From Ornithodoros turicata (lineage: Eukaryota; Arthropoda; Arachnida; Ixodida; Argasidae): a DNA stretch of 64,000 bases. A model generated the notes under the pieces. That model was not told the DNA's origin and made no database searches. It saw only the letters and a program-made list of their open reading frames with translations. Shown here piece by piece: positions 63,245-64,000 of the stretch. Both the position numbers and the translations under genes were made by a program. Numbering within the stretch: the first letter of the stretch is position 1; every line of letters starts with the position of its first letter. The stretch is from assembly GCF_037126465.1 (NCBI RefSeq), contig NC_088206.1, positions 34,540,573-34,604,572 of the forward strand. The letters run 5' to 3'.

Positions 63245-63417
63245 TGACGTCATTATTGTTACTTAATCTTATCATTGATATCATATCACTAAGATTAACT
63301 ATGTGACGTCACTGATTAACTATCTTATCCACTGACCTCACTGATATGAGGGCGGAGCGACTGCGGCCTGGAGTGACGTCATACGTCCTTGATTACGTCA
63401 TTTCCTGTTTGACGTCA
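63245..63417. promoter_or_regulatory. Cluster of TGACGTCA sites
   Basis: Perfect CRE/ATF palindromes at 63245-63252, 63304-63311, 63374-63381 and 63410-63417, plus ACGTCA at 63395. Two sit in repeats of (T/A)-ACGTCATTTCCTG. They could be enhancer sites or simply the internal repeat of a SINE body that starts at 63170. Confidence 0.4.
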
Positions 63418-63419
63418 TT

Positions 63420-64000
63420 TCCTGGCTGTAGAGTTAATCAGTAGTACTACTGTACACCCCTCGGCATGTCGTACAAAGAGTGGACATCATTGTTTAGCGT
63501 ACCGTGTGCTCTGAAGACAAAAACACACGATAAACACTCACAGAGAGACCGGAGCGTTTACTGTCCAGGATATTTAATATGACAAAGTACACTTGTGCAG
63601 CGTGTACTAGCGACAGAAACGCAACGACACTGGAGCCCAGCCTACGCTGCCAGCTCCTTCACTACAAAGGCTACCTACGCTGGGAACAGGATAACGGATT
63701 TCTAATATACACAGAGAATACAAAAAAAAGGACAAAAAGAAACACGTGCCAAAGAGTAACAGAAGAGGGCTGCAGCGCGCAATGTTGCTGGCAGCAGTGT
63801 AGCCGCGTCGGCGGCATTTTGCAGAGCCAACGATGGCGAAGGACGCACACATCGTCATCGCCAACATCATTTTCAAATTCATGAACGAAGGAAACACAAG
63901 GGGCGGCTCTTCGCTCCAAACTAGCGTAACCACCCTCTAGCGGTCGCTCGAGTCAAAATCGCCATTGCTTTCTGTCCACCACGTGATACCCTCGGTTTCG
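63420..64000. other. No gene recognised
   Basis: CpG-richer than average with short overlapping frames on both strands and no motif. Confidence 0.35.

Overview
This window looks like repeat-dense nuclear DNA from an arthropod, most likely a chelicerate and probably a tick. That is an inference from four things: spliced transposases, tRNA-derived SINEs, non-LTR tails of a type I associate with ticks, and a Penelope-like element with hammerhead-like hairpins. I see no bacterial operon, ribosomal RNA gene, CRISPR array or credible full-length host gene. Nearly all recognisable coding sequence belongs to mobile elements in different stages of decay.

Layout. 0-2.5 kb: an 81-bp foldback, two tRNA-like SINEs and short-word arrays (GTAACT, GTAGCG). 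2.5-6.9 kb: a complete but frameshifted Ty3/gypsy element (2479-6890) with 154-bp LTRs and a 5-bp CCCGC target duplication, sitting between two oppositely oriented BEL/Pao fragments. 9.2-13.6 kb: a PIF/Harbinger transposon with transposase, a spliced partner gene with a SANT/Myb-like domain, and terminal inverted repeats. 14.3-15.6 kb: a CR1-type LINE 3' fragment and a 63-bp tandem array. 17-18 kb: an open 336-residue YqaJ-nuclease reading frame. 18-34 kb: mostly SINEs, MITEs, hairpins and remnants, including a THAP exon plus a P-element-like C-terminus. 34.2-36.5 kb: a 5'-truncated LINE with reverse transcriptase and RNase H. 39.5-40.1 kb: a MITE. 42.2-46 kb: a LINE tail, then a THAP transposase convergent with a SWIM/YqaJ gene (an ISL2EU/IS4EU-type transposon). 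47.9-49.2 kb: LINE reverse-transcriptase remnant and the GIY-YIG end of a Penelope-like element with hammerhead-like hairpins. 50-52.6 kb: LINE tails and a TATGAGC word array.

The most notable system is a Polinton/Maverick (virus-like transposon) at about 52.65-61.15 kb. On the + strand it carries a penton-like minor capsid protein, a basic pVI/pX-like protein, a double-jelly-roll-type major capsid protein (broken by one stop codon) and an adenain-like cysteine protease. It also has a truncated and frameshifted protein-primed type DNA polymerase B on the - strand, a duplicated 105-residue ORF, an intact DDE integrase with C-terminal chromodomain and two further ORFs. Its genes are compact and several end on AATAAA signals. 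No packaging ATPase is visible, and the polymerase has lost its exonuclease half. An 853-bp segment is tandemly duplicated with only three differences, so that rearrangement is recent. The N-terminus of the penton gene is replaced by repeat-derived sequence, while a matching N-terminal piece lies inverted at 62.6-62.9 kb.

How the genes work together: in a functional Polinton the integrase inserts the element, polymerase B copies it, the capsid proteins and protease build and mature particles, and an ATPase packages DNA. Here several of those steps are broken, while the integrase and protease frames remain open.
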